A model generated the notes under the pieces. That model saw only the letters and a list, made by a program, of their open reading frames with translations, had not been told where the DNA came from and searched no databases. Shown piece by piece: positions 42,737 to 53,900 of a stretch of DNA of 64,000 nucleotides; position 1 is the first letter of the stretch, and each line of letters opens with the position of its first letter. This DNA comes from Meridianimarinicoccus aquatilis (lineage in GTDB: Bacteria > Pseudomonadota > Alphaproteobacteria > Rhodobacterales > Rhodobacteraceae). The position numbers and the translations under genes are program-made. The stretch is taken from positions 1 to 64,000 of the forward strand of contig NZ_SMZO01000004.1 in the NCBI RefSeq assembly GCF_004358675.1. Reading direction: 5' to 3'.

Positions 42737-42752
42737 CTATCCCTACGGATAG
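42737..42752. promoter_or_regulatory. Palindromic site CTATCC-CTAC-GGATAG upstream of VPLPA-tail gene
   Basis: A 16-bp element with a perfect 6-bp inverted repeat lies 114 bases upstream of the gene starting at 42623, in a gap without genes. Its half-site spacing suits a dimeric regulator such as a LuxR-type protein; as RNA it would be a weak hairpin. The regulator is unknown. Confidence 0.45.
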
Positions 42753-42833
42753 GAATAGTGTGCTTGCAGGGGGTTATAACGCTGAGCTTCACCTTGCTCA
42801 CCTTCTAGCAAGACGGCTATGATCAAAACAAGT

Positions 42834-43253
42834 TCAAGGTATTGAGTAGGTTAACGAGGCCCTTGCTACTGGTCTGTCCTCGTGTCCCTCACCAAACAAT
42901 CGTACATCACCGACGGCAAGCGAACGACCCAGCTTGAGAATCTCTACATCGGCAATCAAATCTAGGTCTGCGGCTGGTTTGCGCATGAAATCAATCGCGC
43001 AGTTGGTTGTGACCGCCAACGCCTTTGGGCCGACCAAAGAAAGAACGGCAAGGTAAACGGCGACATCGGCAAGTGCAAACATGGTCGGACCTGAAACGGT
43101 GCCCCCGGGCCGCAAATGCGCAGGTCTTGTCCTGAGGCGGACACGCAAACGCATCGTTTCTAGTGATTCGATCTCAAAATCATCCGCGACTTGAGGAAAC
43201 TCTGACACCAAAAAGGCGTTCAAAGCGTCGATATCCATTTTCAACTCGTGCAT
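42834..43253 (-). CDS. PaaI-family hotdog thioesterase
   Basis: A 139-residue hotdog-fold protein (MHELKMDIDALNAFLVSEFP). The core LRPGGTVSGPTMFALADVAV holds the helix and Asp typical of acyl-CoA thioesterases of the PaaI group. ATG 43253 is favoured (GGGGAA 5 bases upstream), since starting at 43322 would overlap the divergent crotonase gene. It probably hydrolyses acyl- or aryl-CoA esters, in keeping with the CoA-linked neighbours. Confidence 0.83.
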   Translation of the reverse strand: MHELKMDIDALNAFLVSEFPQVADDFEIESLETMRLRVRLRTRPAHLRPGGTVSGPTMFALADVAVYLAVLSLVGPKALAVTTNCAIDFMRKPAADLDLIADVEILKLGRSLAVGDVRLFGEGHEDRPVARASLTYSIP

Positions 43254-43310
43254 CGCTTTCCCCATTCCCAGAGCCTCGTTAAGCTGCTTATAAACCGGAG
43301 GAGAGGCAAG

Positions 43311-44129
43311 ATGACCAATCACATGTCAGTCGGCAGCGACGCAGAAAACCTCGTGGTCAGGACCGACGAAGGCGCGATTGCGTGCCTTACCCTATCCTCG
43401 CCCGGGTCTTTGAACGCCTTGTCCGACGCGATGCTGGACGTTCTTGCAAAGCAGTTGTCACAAATCGCGCAAGACCCCTCGGTGCGCGTTGTGATCCTGC
43501 GCGGTGCAGGCAAGGCTTTTTGCGCCGGGCATGATCTTAAGGAAATGACGGCAGCCCGCGCAGCACCAGATGGCGGTGCCGCGTATTTTGCCGATCTTTT
43601 TGATCGGTGCGGCCAACTCATGCAGGCGATCCCCCGCCTGCCCCAACCTGTGATCGCGCAAGTGCACGGTATCGCGACAGCCGCAGGATGCCAACTTGTT
43701 GCCACCTGCGATATGGCGGTCGCGGCCGAAGGCACGCGTTTTGGCGTCAATGGTGTCAACATTGGACTGTTCTGTTCGACCCCGATGGTCGCCCTGTCGC
43801 GCAATGTCCCGCGCAAGCAGGCGTTCGAAATGCTGACAACCGGGGATTTCATCGCCGCAGACCGCGCGCAAGAGCTTGGGCTGGTGAACCGTGTGGTTCC
43901 CCACGCGGCGCTAGAGACAGAAACACTCGCCTTGGCAAAGCAAGTTGCCGACAAATTGGCACGTGCAGTGCGCATCGGCAAACGTGCGTTTTATGATCAA
44001 CTGGACCAAGACCTATCAGGGGCCTATGCGCTGACTCGCGATGCCATGGTGCAAAATATGCTCGATAGCGATACCGCCGAAGGCATCGCTGCATTCATCG
44101 AAAAACGCGCGCCGACCTGGGAACAGTGA
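43311..44129 (+). CDS. Enoyl-CoA hydratase/isomerase family protein
   Basis: A 272-residue crotonase-fold protein. The oxyanion-hole regions are AFCAGHDLKEM and the HGIATAAGCQLVATCDMAVA block, and GLVNRVVP follows. One catalytic Glu of classical hydratases (in the GGC-like loop) is not obvious, so the reaction is uncertain; homologues are often annotated as enoyl-CoA hydratase domain-containing 3-like. GGAGGAG precedes ATG 43311. It diverges from the thioesterase and converges on the second crotonase. Confidence 0.85.
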   Translation: MTNHMSVGSDAENLVVRTDEGAIACLTLSSPGSLNALSDAMLDVLAKQLSQIAQDPSVRVVILRGAGKAFCAGHDLKEMTAARAAPDGGAAYFADLFDRCGQLMQAIPRLPQPVIAQVHGIATAAGCQLVATCDMAVAAEGTRFGVNGVNIGLFCSTPMVALSRNVPRKQAFEMLTTGDFIAADRAQELGLVNRVVPHAALETETLALAKQVADKLARAVRIGKRAFYDQLDQDLSGAYALTRDAMVQNMLDSDTAEGIAAFIEKRAPTWEQ

Positions 44130-44135
44130 CCGCGA

Positions 44136-44906
44136 CTAGCGGCCCTCGTAGGACGGTTTGCGCTTTTCCAAAAAGGCTACAACACCCTCGCTGAAATCGC
44201 GGGTCTGACCGCACAGCCCCTGCAACTGTGCCTCAAGCGACAACTGCGCCTCAAGATCATTGGAATAACTCTGCCGAAGCGCCGTTTTGACATGGCTGTA
44301 AGCAACGGTTGGGCCGTCAGCCAAATGACGTGCACGTTTGGCCACATGATCCGCAAAGGCATCATCGGCCACGGCCTCCCATATCATGCCCCATGTCTCT
44401 GCTTGCTGAGCCGTGATGGGTTCGGCGAACAAAGCGGCCCCCATCGCCTTGGCAAACCCGACCTGACGCGGCAGCCAATAGGTGCCGCCCGCGTCCGGGA
44501 TCAGGCCGATCCGCGTGAACGCTTGCAAAAAGACAGCCCGCTCTGATGCAATCACGACATCTGCTGCAAGCGCAAGGTTCGCCCCCGCCCCGGCCGCTGC
44601 GCCGTTGACCGCGGCAATCGTCGGGATGGGACACTCGAAAATCGCACGAAGCATGGGGGTGTACTCGTCGCGGAGCACGCGTTCAATATCCAGCGCCGCA
44701 GCGCCGTCACCAAGGTCTTGCCCGGAACAGAAACTGTCCCCGGCGCCTGTCATGACAAGAACGCGCGCGTTTTCCTGCGCGATCCGAATTGCTGCCGGAA
44801 TTTCCGCACGCATCTGAACGTTGAGCGCATTCTTGACCTCGGGCCGCGCCAAGGTGAGCCATGCCACGCCGGCATCAATGTCGAGTCTGATTGTCTGAAA
44901 GTCCAT
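44136..44906 (-). CDS. Enoyl-CoA hydratase/isomerase, PaaG-like
   Basis: A 256-residue crotonase. SFCSGQDLGDG and the NGAAAGAGANLALAADVVIA oxyanion block are clear, and FTRIGLIPDAGGTYWLPRQVG contains the Asp typical of PaaG (ring-epoxide isomerase of phenylacetate degradation). The KRKPSYEGR ending is also common in PaaG. No other paa genes are in the window, so the pathway is not proven. It lies 6 bases from the convergent crotonase gene, an unusual face-to-face pair of paralogues. Confidence 0.85.
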   Translation of the reverse strand: MDFQTIRLDIDAGVAWLTLARPEVKNALNVQMRAEIPAAIRIAQENARVLVMTGAGDSFCSGQDLGDGAAALDIERVLRDEYTPMLRAIFECPIPTIAAVNGAAAGAGANLALAADVVIASERAVFLQAFTRIGLIPDAGGTYWLPRQVGFAKAMGAALFAEPITAQQAETWGMIWEAVADDAFADHVAKRARHLADGPTVAYSHVKTALRQSYSNDLEAQLSLEAQLQGLCGQTRDFSEGVVAFLEKRKPSYEGR

Positions 44907-44974
44907 TGCGTTCTCCGCTCCACGTTCGCAGGCAGACTACGACAGAGCGCACGTCACCGCACAAAAACGCTGGG

Positions 44975-45451
44975 TCATTTTTCTAGAATTTTTTGCAATT
45001 CTGCCGCTTCATCTTCTGTCAAATCCGGTGCTGCTTCTTTGTCTGATGCGCGCCGCCCCCGGATGTACACCGCTGCGATGCCAAAACCCGCAATGAACAT
45101 GGCTGGCCCCGCCAACCACAAGATCATGTTCGAGCCGCGCGTTGTCGGATTGAGCAATACATACTCGCCATATCGGTCAACGATGAAGTCGACAACTTCA
45201 ACGTTGCTGTCGCCCTCGACAAGTCGTTCGCGCACAAGCAGTCGCAAATCGCGGGCCAGGTCAGCGTTGGATTCGTCAATATTCTCGTTTCTGCACACAA
45301 GGCATCGCAGACCAGCAGAAATATCGCGTGCGCGTGTCTCTAGCTCTGGGTCAGCCAGAATTTCGTCTGGTTGCACCGCTGCGGATGGCAGCGGTGCAAA
45401 CATCAAGCAGACGGCTAACGCGCGGGCGGAAAGCAAAAGGCGATTGATCAT
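44975..45451 (-). CDS. ccmH: Cytochrome c maturation protein CcmH (CycL)
   Basis: A 158-residue membrane-anchored thiol protein. A signal-like N-terminus is followed by LRCLVCRNENIDESNADLAR, the CxxC reducing the apocytochrome heme-binding cysteines, and a C-terminal membrane helix (ILWLAGPAMFIAGFGIAAVY). The start overlaps the ccmF stop (ATGA), the usual ccmF-ccmH arrangement. Confidence 0.94.
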   Translation of the reverse strand: MINRLLLSARALAVCLMFAPLPSAAVQPDEILADPELETRARDISAGLRCLVCRNENIDESNADLARDLRLLVRERLVEGDSNVEVVDFIVDRYGEYVLLNPTTRGSNMILWLAGPAMFIAGFGIAAVYIRGRRASDKEAAPDLTEDEAAELQKILEK

Positions 45452-47442
45452 TCTGCGGCCACCGTTGACGGGTCTGCATCCCCCGATTTTCCGGGTTTGC
45501 GCGCGGCGCCGGGGGCCACACGGAACCGTCGGTCGCTCAAACTGACAAATCCACCAAGTGACATGATGATCGCCCCGGCCCAGACCCAGTTCGCGAATGG
45601 TTTGATATAGGTCCGAACCGCCCAGCCGCCGCCGGCCTGCGGGTCCCCGATCACAAGATACAGGTCACGGAAAACACCGTTATCGATGTCGGCCTCGGTC
45701 GTGGGCATTTGCGCCACCGGGTAGTTCCGCTTTTCCGGGTTTAGGATGGCCACTTGCCGCCCATTTTTGGACACAACAAGATCAGCCATGATCGAGTCGT
45801 AATTGGGCCCGGGTTCCCGGCGCACGTCGGCAAGAGTTACCTCATAGCCAGACACGGTGAACGTCTCGCCCACTTGTGCAACGCGGATGTCTTCGCTTTG
45901 CCATGCGGTCATGGCGGAAATTCCGATAAACGTGACGCCAAGCCCCATATGCGAAACCGTCTTTCCCCAATCTGCACGGGGCAGGTTCCAAAGACGACGT
46001 GCGCGCGACGCGACCCCGCCCCGGCCTGTCCGGGACCAAAGATCAATCAGTGACCCTGCGATCAGCCACACACCAAGGGCGATGCCAATCGGGGCAAGAA
46101 TGCTGCGGTCTGTTTGGAAGGTCCAAATCAGGGCTGCCACCAAGAAGGTTGCGACAATCGGCAGCGTGAGCTGGCGCATCACACGACCCATCTTCGCACG
46201 TTTCCACGGCATCAACCCACCAATGGGCAGAATGATCGCCAGCAAAACCATGAAGGGCGTGAACGCCGCATCAAAGAACGGCGGGCCCACCGACAACTTT
46301 CGATCAAATAGCATCTCCGCGACAAGCGGCCATACAGTTCCAACGAACACCACAAAACATGACACAGCGAGCAGGATGTTGTTGGCCACCAACGCGCTTT
46401 CCCGGCTGAGCAAACCAAAGACGCCCTTTGCCTGCATCGACCCGGCGCGCGCCGCAAAAAGGGTCAGTGCGCCTCCCATGAAGATCCCCGTGATCAACAG
46501 GATAAAGACCCCGCGTTCGGGATCGTTGGCGAAAGCATGCACGGACGTCAAAACACCCGAGCGAACGATAAACGCCCCGATCAACGAGAACCCGAAGGCC
46601 AGGATCGCCAAAAGGATGGTCCAGCTTTTCAGGCTTTCGCGCTTTTCCACAACAATAGCCGAATGAAGCAGCGCTGCGGCCAAGAGCCAAGGCATGAAAG
46701 ACGCATTTTCGACCGGGTCCCAGAACCAATAGCCGCCCCAACCAAGCTCGTAATAAGCCCACCAGGATCCCAATGCGATGCCGATGGTCAGAAAGACCCA
46801 AGCCGCCAGCGTCCAGGGACGGACCCAACCGCCCCACGCCGCATCAACGCGCCCTTCGATCAAGGCAGCGACAGCAAAGGAAAACGTCAGGGACAGCCCG
46901 ACATAGCCCAAGTACAAAAACGGTGGATGAAACGCGAGACCGGGGTCTTGCAGAAGCGGGTTCAGATCCTGACCATCAAGTGGTGGAACCGCAAGCCGCA
47001 AGAACGGGTTCGAGGTGAAAATTATGAAGGCCATGAACGCCAGCGTTACCGCTGCCTGCACGCCGAGAACCCGCGCTTTCAGACTTGGGGGCAAGTTGCC
47101 CCCGAACCAAGCGGCAAGTGCGCCGTACAGCGTCAGGATCAACACCCAAAGCAGCATGGACCCTTCGTGGTTCCCCCAAACGCCCGTTACCTTGTAAAGC
47201 ATGGGTTTCAAACTGTGGGAATTATCGACAACCAGCTTGAGAGAGAAATCAGACACAACAAAGGCATATGTCAGAGCTGAGAAACTGAATGCCGTCAGGA
47301 AAAACTGCGCTGTTGCGGCGGGAGAGGCAAAGGCCATCCAGCCGGACCAGCCGCGATGCGCTCCGATCATCGGAACCACCGCCTGAACAAGCGCCACGCA
47401 GGCCGCCAGCAAAAGGGCAAAGTGTCCAAGTTCTGCGATCAT
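45448..47442 (-). CDS. ccmF: Heme lyase CcmF
   Basis: A 664-residue multi-spanning membrane protein that attaches heme to apocytochrome c. The tryptophan-rich WWD region is GGYWFWDPVENASFMPWLLA (about 235-255), and the first segment has the heme-handling GNHEGSMLLWVLILT. Around 14 hydrophobic segments and a periplasmic C-terminal domain are visible. It is upstream of ccmH and 177 bases downstream of ccmE. Confidence 0.96.
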   Translation of the reverse strand: MIAELGHFALLLAACVALVQAVVPMIGAHRGWSGWMAFASPAATAQFFLTAFSFSALTYAFVVSDFSLKLVVDNSHSLKPMLYKVTGVWGNHEGSMLLWVLILTLYGALAAWFGGNLPPSLKARVLGVQAAVTLAFMAFIIFTSNPFLRLAVPPLDGQDLNPLLQDPGLAFHPPFLYLGYVGLSLTFSFAVAALIEGRVDAAWGGWVRPWTLAAWVFLTIGIALGSWWAYYELGWGGYWFWDPVENASFMPWLLAAALLHSAIVVEKRESLKSWTILLAILAFGFSLIGAFIVRSGVLTSVHAFANDPERGVFILLITGIFMGGALTLFAARAGSMQAKGVFGLLSRESALVANNILLAVSCFVVFVGTVWPLVAEMLFDRKLSVGPPFFDAAFTPFMVLLAIILPIGGLMPWKRAKMGRVMRQLTLPIVATFLVAALIWTFQTDRSILAPIGIALGVWLIAGSLIDLWSRTGRGGVASRARRLWNLPRADWGKTVSHMGLGVTFIGISAMTAWQSEDIRVAQVGETFTVSGYEVTLADVRREPGPNYDSIMADLVVSKNGRQVAILNPEKRNYPVAQMPTTEADIDNGVFRDLYLVIGDPQAGGGWAVRTYIKPFANWVWAGAIIMSLGGFVSLSDRRFRVAPGAARKPGKSGDADPSTVAAE

Positions 47443-47473
47443 GTCCTACCCCTGTTCGACGGTGTCGATATAC

Positions 47474-47495
47474 CCGGCCGTCTAAGGCCGGTTTT
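47474..47495. promoter_or_regulatory. Hairpin in the ccmE-ccmF gap
   Basis: CCGGCC (47474-47479) and GGCCGG (47486-47491) with a six-base loop; TTTT follows on the plus strand, so it would be a terminator for antisense transcription, while on the minus strand it sits about 30 bases before the ccmF start as a leader hairpin. The rest of the 177-base gap holds no gene. Confidence 0.5.
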
Positions 47496-47619
47496 AATGT
47501 GTAAGCTAGGCTGCGCTCGGGTCACCGACAAGAGACAACGCAGCCGCAGCCGCCCTTCTGTGCCTCGCCTCAGACTTAGGCCAAGGGGGCGCAAGCAACG
47601 ACACTGAGCAAGCCCAACG

Positions 47620-48063
47620 TCAGCTTTCGGGTTCCACGTAGACGCCCTGCTCTTTCAACGCGTCCACAACTTCTTTGGGCATGTACGTCTCGTCATGCTT
47701 TGCAAGAATTTCGGTCGCGGTGAACACGCCGTCTACATAACTGCCTGTGCCGACCATCCCTTGTCCCTCGCCAAAAAGGTCAGGAAGCACGCCCGTGAAC
47801 ACGACAGGCACGGAATCGCCACCATCCGTTACGACAAATTCAATGGTTTCGCCCTGCCCGCGCTTGAGTGAGCCAGTTTCGACGAGGCCACCGATGCGAA
47901 ACACTTCTGTGCGCCCCGGCGGCTCTGCGATCACCTCGCTTGGGCTGCGGAAATAGTTGATCCCATCCCGCATGGCATAGCCAATCAACGCCGTTGAGAT
48001 AATCAGCGCCACCACGGCCAAAGCGATCACTTGGATTCGGCGTTGTTTTTTCAGACTTTTCAT
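47620..48063 (-). CDS. ccmE: Cytochrome c-type biogenesis protein CcmE (heme chaperone)
   Basis: A 147-residue protein with one N-terminal membrane anchor (IQVIALAVVALIISTALIGY) and an OB-fold periplasmic domain. The covalent heme-binding His lies in LAKHDETYMPKE, the conserved HDExYxP motif near the C-terminus. It hands heme to CcmF. ccmA-D and ccmG are not in the window. Confidence 0.95.
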   Translation of the reverse strand: MKSLKKQRRIQVIALAVVALIISTALIGYAMRDGINYFRSPSEVIAEPPGRTEVFRIGGLVETGSLKRGQGETIEFVVTDGGDSVPVVFTGVLPDLFGEGQGMVGTGSYVDGVFTATEILAKHDETYMPKEVVDALKEQGVYVEPES

Positions 48064-48068
48064 CGTCG

Positions 48069-49097
48069 CTACGGAAACACCGGGGCAAGCATCAATCCCG
48101 CTGTTTCTTCCTCCCCCAACATAAGATTCGCATTCTGTATCGCTTGACCTGACGACCCTTTGGTCAGGTTATCCAGCGCAGCGATAACGATAGCACGACC
48201 AGACCGCCTGTCACCTGCGACACCCAGATGCACGAAGTTCCCGCCGCGCACGTGGCGCGTGGACGGATGCTCGCCGAACGGCAGAACGACGAGGAATGGC
48301 TCGTCAGCATAAGCGCGAGATAGTTCCGCATGGATCGCTTGTGGGTCACCTTTTACATAGACGGTCGCCAAAATTCCACGATTGGCCGGCAGCAAGTGTG
48401 GCGTGAACTGGACCTCGACCTTGCGGCCAGCCAGCTTTGAAAACTCCTGATCGAACTCGCCAAGGTGCCGGTGAACGCCACCAACCCCGTACGCATGCGT
48501 TCCCTCGGACAATTCTGCATGCAGCAGGTTTTCCTTGGGCGACCGACCAGCGCCGGAGACGCCGGTTTTCAAATCGATGATGATGTCGTCAAGATCAATC
48601 AGGCCGGCCGAGATAAGCGGCCGCAGTGCAAACTGCCCCGTCGCAGCGTTGCACCCGGTACACGCGACAAGACGCGCGGCGCGGATATCATCACGGTAGA
48701 ATTCGGTCAGGCCATACACGGCCTCGCGCTGCATCTCGACGGCTGCGTGGGGCTGGCCATACCATTTCTCGTAGTCGGCCGGATCGCGCAAACGAAAGTC
48801 AGCGGACAAGTCGACTACTTTAAGATGGCTCGGCAAGGCTTTGATAACATTTTGTGTGGTCGCATGCGGCAGAGCACAGAACACCAAGTCCACGCCAGAA
48901 AAATCAATCTCGTCGATCTTGACCAAGACCGGCAGATCCACGTGCCGCAGATGGGGAAAAACCTGCCCCATAGACTGGCCCGCTTTGCGATCAGCCGAGA
49001 GTGCAACAATGTCATAGCTGGGATGCGTCGACAAAAGGCGGACCAGTTCCGCCCCGGTGTAACCGCTCGCACCAAGAATGGCGATTTTATGGGCCAT
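48069..49097 (-). CDS. argC: N-acetyl-gamma-glutamyl-phosphate reductase ArgC
   Basis: A 342-residue NADPH-dependent dehydrogenase of arginine synthesis. [20 protein letters not shown] is the Rossmann start, and [20 protein letters not shown] carries the catalytic Cys (about 155), followed by the substrate loop [19 protein letters not shown] 49097 has GAGAGG upstream; the longer frame to 49154 overlaps murI. It is 5 bases before ccmE's end of the cluster on the same strand. Confidence 0.95.
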   Translation of the reverse strand: MAHKIAILGASGYTGAELVRLLSTHPSYDIVALSADRKAGQSMGQVFPHLRHVDLPVLVKIDEIDFSGVDLVFCALPHATTQNVIKALPSHLKVVDLSADFRLRDPADYEKWYGQPHAAVEMQREAVYGLTEFYRDDIRAARLVACTGCNAATGQFALRPLISAGLIDLDDIIIDLKTGVSGAGRSPKENLLHAELSEGTHAYGVGGVHRHLGEFDQEFSKLAGRKVEVQFTPHLLPANRGILATVYVKGDPQAIHAELSRAYADEPFLVVLPFGEHPSTRHVRGGNFVHLGVAGDRRSGRAIVIAALDNLTKGSSGQAIQNANLMLGEEETAGLMLAPVFP

Positions 49098-49150
49098 GTT
49101 TGCCTCTCGTATTTTTTGAATGTGTAGTTCGGCGCGGGTCCGGATGCAAT

Positions 49151-49963
49151 TCACGCTGACTTGAAGGTGATCTTTCGCCTCAAAAACTGCGTTGCCTTGG
49201 ACGACACGCGCTCCGGCACTCCGGTGGTGAGAAAGGTTTTCCCGGCCCCCGTTCCGATCATGCCGGGATGGCGTTCTAAATAGTCGGCAAGGCTTTCGGC
49301 AACGATGCTGGCCTGACTATAGACTTTCACATCGGCGCCAAGCGCGCGTTGAAAAGTGGTTTCCATCAGCGGATAGTGCGTGCAGCCCAGAATGGCCGCT
49401 TCCGGCTTTGGCATCCGGCGCAAAAGCGCCTCTACATGGCTGCGCACCAGTGCCTCGGCTAGAATTTCATCACCGGCTTCAATGGCATCGACGAGGCCGC
49501 CACAGGGCTGTGCTTCTACGTCGACCCCAATCGCCCGAAACGCCAATTCACGTTGAAACGCCCGGCTTGAAACAGTGGCGGGGGTCGCAAACAGCGCCAC
49601 GTGCTTGATCATGACTTCGCGCGGCGGAGAATTGTCGCCCCACTGCCGTTCTGTCAGGGCTTCGATCAACGGAACAAAGACCCCCAAGACACGCTTGCCT
49701 TCAGGCAATCCAGCTTCCTGCATTCGGCGCAGCGCCGCTGCCGATGCGGTATTGCAGGCAAGGATCACAAGATCGCAGCCCTCGTCCCAAAGACGTTCGA
49801 CAGCAGCGACGGTCAGGGCATAGACATCATCCGCTGTGCGCACACCATAGGGCGCGTTGTCATTGTCTCCATAGTAAACAAAGGGCACATGTGGCAGGCG
49901 ACGTGTCACTGCATCAAGAACCGTCAGTCCGCCGAGCCCGCTATCGAATATGCCAACGGCCAT
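49151..49963 (-). CDS. murI: Glutamate racemase MurI
   Basis: A 270-residue cofactor-independent racemase supplying D-glutamate for peptidoglycan. [29 protein letters not shown] (Cys70) and [12 protein letters not shown] (second Cys) give the two-thiol active site. The ATG shares one base with the stop of the acyltransferase gene upstream (TAATG). Confidence 0.95.
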   Translation of the reverse strand: MAVGIFDSGLGGLTVLDAVTRRLPHVPFVYYGDNDNAPYGVRTADDVYALTVAAVERLWDEGCDLVILACNTASAAALRRMQEAGLPEGKRVLGVFVPLIEALTERQWGDNSPPREVMIKHVALFATPATVSSRAFQRELAFRAIGVDVEAQPCGGLVDAIEAGDEILAEALVRSHVEALLRRMPKPEAAILGCTHYPLMETTFQRALGADVKVYSQASIVAESLADYLERHPGMIGTGAGKTFLTTGVPERVSSKATQFLRRKITFKSA

Positions 49964-50841
49964 TATTGCCTATACCTGTCCTCGAATTCAAACCCGTACC
50001 CCGGATCGCGCACCGGAACCGGAGACAAGCCGTAGGTCTGCTGGCGCAGAAAGTCCATCATGCCCTTGGCGTCATGCAGATACGGCGCCAGCGCGTCTTT
50101 CGGGATCGGCTCGCCGATCACCAGTTCCACGGGCTTGTTTATGCGCGATTTGAATTCCTTGATCAGAAGCCCCATGCGCAGCGTGACATGCAGATGGCTG
50201 GCCAGTTGAAAGGCCCGCGAATTATGGCCACAGAAATACATTGGCACGATCTGGGCATCTGACCGGGCAACCATGCGCGCGGTGAACGACCGCCACCCCG
50301 GATCCATCGGCTGAGAGAACGGCTTGGCCGAGGTGGACACAGTGCCACCGGGAAAGACGCCAATCGCCCCACCCTCTGACAAAACGCGCAAAGCGGTCTT
50401 GCGAGTCTCCAGATTCAGGGCCATCGCCTCGCGTGTTTCATCAAAGCTGATCGGCAGGATCACCTTGTTCAGGTCCTCTGCCTTTCGAAATACCTGATGC
50501 GCCAGAATGTGAAAGTCACCGCGTACTTCGCTGAGGATACGACCCATCATGAGGCCATCCAAGATACCGAATGGGTGATTTGCGATCAAAACCAGCGGGC
50601 CAGTGCGCGGAATATTCTCCAGCGAGCCGCCGATTACATTCAGGGACAGACCATAGCGTTCGGTCATGACCTCCCAGAAATCACGGCCCTTCGCCACTTC
50701 GGTCTCGTATCCCTCGGCCCGGCGGATAAGGTTGAGACGCCCCGTTGCGTTTTCCATTGCGCGGATCAGCGCTCGCCCCCCACGCGTTTCCGCAGAGTAG
50801 GAATAACTGATGTCGCGTGCCACGTGCTTTTCGGATCGCAT
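49963..50841 (-). CDS. Lysophospholipid acyltransferase family protein (PlsC-like)
   Basis: A 292-residue acyltransferase. The catalytic block is [13 protein letters not shown] (His and Asp separated by five residues), followed by [12 protein letters not shown] as the glycerol-phosphate-binding block and [14 protein letters not shown]. The group includes OlsA-type enzymes of ornithine-lipid synthesis and hemolysin-named proteins; no OlsB partner is adjacent, so the substrate is left open. Translation is probably coupled with murI. Confidence 0.86.
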   Translation of the reverse strand: MRSEKHVARDISYSYSAETRGGRALIRAMENATGRLNLIRRAEGYETEVAKGRDFWEVMTERYGLSLNVIGGSLENIPRTGPLVLIANHPFGILDGLMMGRILSEVRGDFHILAHQVFRKAEDLNKVILPISFDETREAMALNLETRKTALRVLSEGGAIGVFPGGTVSTSAKPFSQPMDPGWRSFTARMVARSDAQIVPMYFCGHNSRAFQLASHLHVTLRMGLLIKEFKSRINKPVELVIGEPIPKDALAPYLHDAKGMMDFLRQQTYGLSPVPVRDPGYGFEFEDRYRQ

Positions 50842-50966
50842 GGTGTGTTGGGCGCCTGTTCTTGTCCAAAAGGATCGTGCCGGTGGTCCGAAATATCATC
50901 CAATTTTGCATTTCGGCAAGGGGCGTGTTGTCCATACGTTACATTTTGCCGATCAGCATCGATGAT

Positions 50967-53900
50967 TCATTCCGCAGCGTGCGATCTGGGGGTGTGTGCC
51001 GCGTTGAATTCTGCCAGCAAGGAAAGCCGTTTTTTGGCGGCTTCAGCGGCGTTTTCCCGCTTCACCGGACCATAACCCCGAATACTCCGAGCAAGGCGCA
51101 CGATGGCCAGAATGATATGCCGGTTCTCAGCGGTCATGCGGGGAAGAAGATCAGACAGATCAGTTTCAAACTGAGCGATCAACGCCCGCTCCATGCGCCG
51201 TTCGGTGCTATACCCGAATGGATCGAACACCGTGCCACGAAGAAACTTTAGCTTCGAAATCCAAGACAGTGCATTAACTGCTTTTTCAGAAAATTCACGC
51301 TTGATCGGGCGGCCATCATCGCCGGCCCGAGAGAACACCGGTGGGGCAAGATGAAACGTCAGGCGCGGTGCCGTTTCAAACTGCGCAGAAAGCTCAGACC
51401 GCGTTGATTGCAACAGCCGTGCGACTTCGTACTCATCCTTATAGGACAAAAGCTTTTGATAACTGAAGGCAACTTCTTCGCGCAGTTCCGGGTCTTCGAC
51501 CCCATCCACCAGTGCGCGGAACTTTCGCGCCAGTCGCGGTGATTGATAGGTCGTCAAATGGCTTTCCCAGATTGATATCTTATCCTTCCCAGTCAACGCT
51601 TTGCTGTTCTGTTTTGATGTAAGTTCCTGAACTGTTCGCAGATCAAATGCCGCCCACCGGCCAACATCGAACGCGCGCAGGTTTGCTTCAACCGCCGCGC
51701 CATTCAACTCTATACTCCGCCTAAGCGCGTCCAGGTTAATAGGCACCAATCCGCGTTGCCATGCAGCCCCAAGCAACAGCACATTGCTGTAAATGCTGTC
51801 GCCCAATAGCTGCTCGCTTAACCGGGACGCGTCAAACAAGACTGCATTATCGCCAAGCCGCTCGCTAATTGCCGCGCACAGATCGTTGCCGGGTATCCGA
51901 AATTCGGGATCACGCGTGAAATCGCCCGTCACCGTATCATGGCTGTTGCACACCGCACCAGAGCGCCCCCTGTCCAACAGGGTCAGCGTTGCGCGTCCAG
52001 CCGAGACCACAAGATCGCCGCCGATCAATGTGTGCGCTTCGGCGGTGGCGACACGTACAGCCGCAATATTTTCTGGCGTTTCCGCGATCCGGCAATGGAC
52101 ATGTACCGCGCCGCCTTTTTGTGCGAGGCCCGCCATTTCCATCATCGCAGCGGCCCGACCATCCAGATGGGCCGCCGTGGCAAGGATGGCCCCTATGGTC
52201 ACGACCCCAGTGCCTCCGACACCGGTGATGACAATGTTATGCGTGCCAGAAATCTGCGGCAGCACCGGGTCCGGCAGTTCGGGAATGGTCACATCGCGCG
52301 CGGCTGTGCGCCGTAAAGTGCCCCCCGAAACAGTGACAAAAGACGGACAAAACCCGCCGAGGCATGAGAAATCCTTGTTGCAGCTTGATTGATCTATGGC
52401 CCGTTTACGGCCCAAGGGGGTTTCAACAGGCACCAGCGCCACGCAGTTGGATTGCACGCCGCAATCGCCGCATCCTTCACAGACCGCCGTGTTGATAAAG
52501 AGACGCTGATCTGGGTCTGGAAAGCTTCCCCGTTTACGGCGGCGGCGTTTTTCAGCTGCGCAGGTTTGCACAAAGATGATTGCAGAAACGCCCGCCACTT
52601 CCGTCATCTCGCGCTGGACCGCTGGCAGCGCAGCGCGCGGGTGCACGGTAACAATGTCGGGTAGGTCCGATTTGCGCACCGGTTCTTTGTCGTCATGCAC
52701 GACTGCGATGCGCTGCACCCCCATCGCGGCAAGTTCATGTGCGATTTGCTCGGGCGTGAGGCCGCCATCGTTTTTTTGACCGCCTGTCATGGCGACGGCA
52801 TCGTTGAATAGAATCTTATAGGTGATTGTCGTACCAGCCATAAGGGCGGCGCGGATTGCTTGAACGCCAGAGTGGTTGTAGGTGCCATCCCCGATGTTCT
52901 GAAAAACGTGCTTTCGATTTGAAAACGGCGCTTCCCCGATCCAGTTTGCGCCCTCGCCGCCCATATGCGTGTAGCCAGACGTCTCGCGATCCATCCACAA
53001 AGCCATGATATGGCATCCGATCCCAGCATAGGCCCGGCTGCCCGGCGGAACTTTGGTCGACGTGTTATGCGGGCATCCGGCGCAAAAATACGGAACGCGG
53101 GAGGTAATGTCGCCCTCAGTGTCAGCCTGAAGCGCGGAGCGGAGTCGATGCAAAGCGTCTTCGATTTGGTCGGTCCGACGCCCCTCTTCGATCAGGATAT
53201 CGCCTAGATCAACGGCGATGCTGACGGGATCCAAGGCATAGTCCGACGCGAACAGCGGATCCCGCCCCTTTGACGCGCCATAAACACGCCTGCCCCGGCG
53301 ATCATCAAAAATTGCCTCTTTAATCTGAACTTCGATGAGTTTGCGCTTTTCTTCAACGACCACGATCAGATCGAGCCCTTCAGCCCAGTCATGGAAGCTT
53401 TCCATGTCCAGCGGCCAAACCTGCCCGACCTTGTAGGTGGTCAGCCCCAGCCTTTCGGCTTCGGCCCCATCAAGGCCAAGCAAGCTCAGCGCATGTACGA
53501 GGTCGAGCCAGTTCTTCCCGGCGGCAACAAATCCAATTTTTGCACCCGGTTTGCCCCATATCCGGCGGTCGATTCCATTTGCGCGCGCGAAAGCTTCGGC
53601 GGCGACGCGCTTGTAACGGACCAAACGCTGTTCTTGCGCAACCCAATGATCGTCAAGACGTATGTTCAGACCGTCTTCGGGCATCTCAAATTCTGGTGTG
53701 ACAAACTGCATCCGATCCACGCGGCCATCGACCACCGCTGTCACTTCGGCCGTATCCTTGACCATCTTCAGGCCGCACCACACACCAGCAAAGCGGCTGA
53801 GCGCCCAGCCATATACGCCGTAATCCAAGATTTCTTGCACACCGGCCGGCGACAAAACGGGCATCATGGCATCCACCAAGGCCCATTCTGACTGATGACA

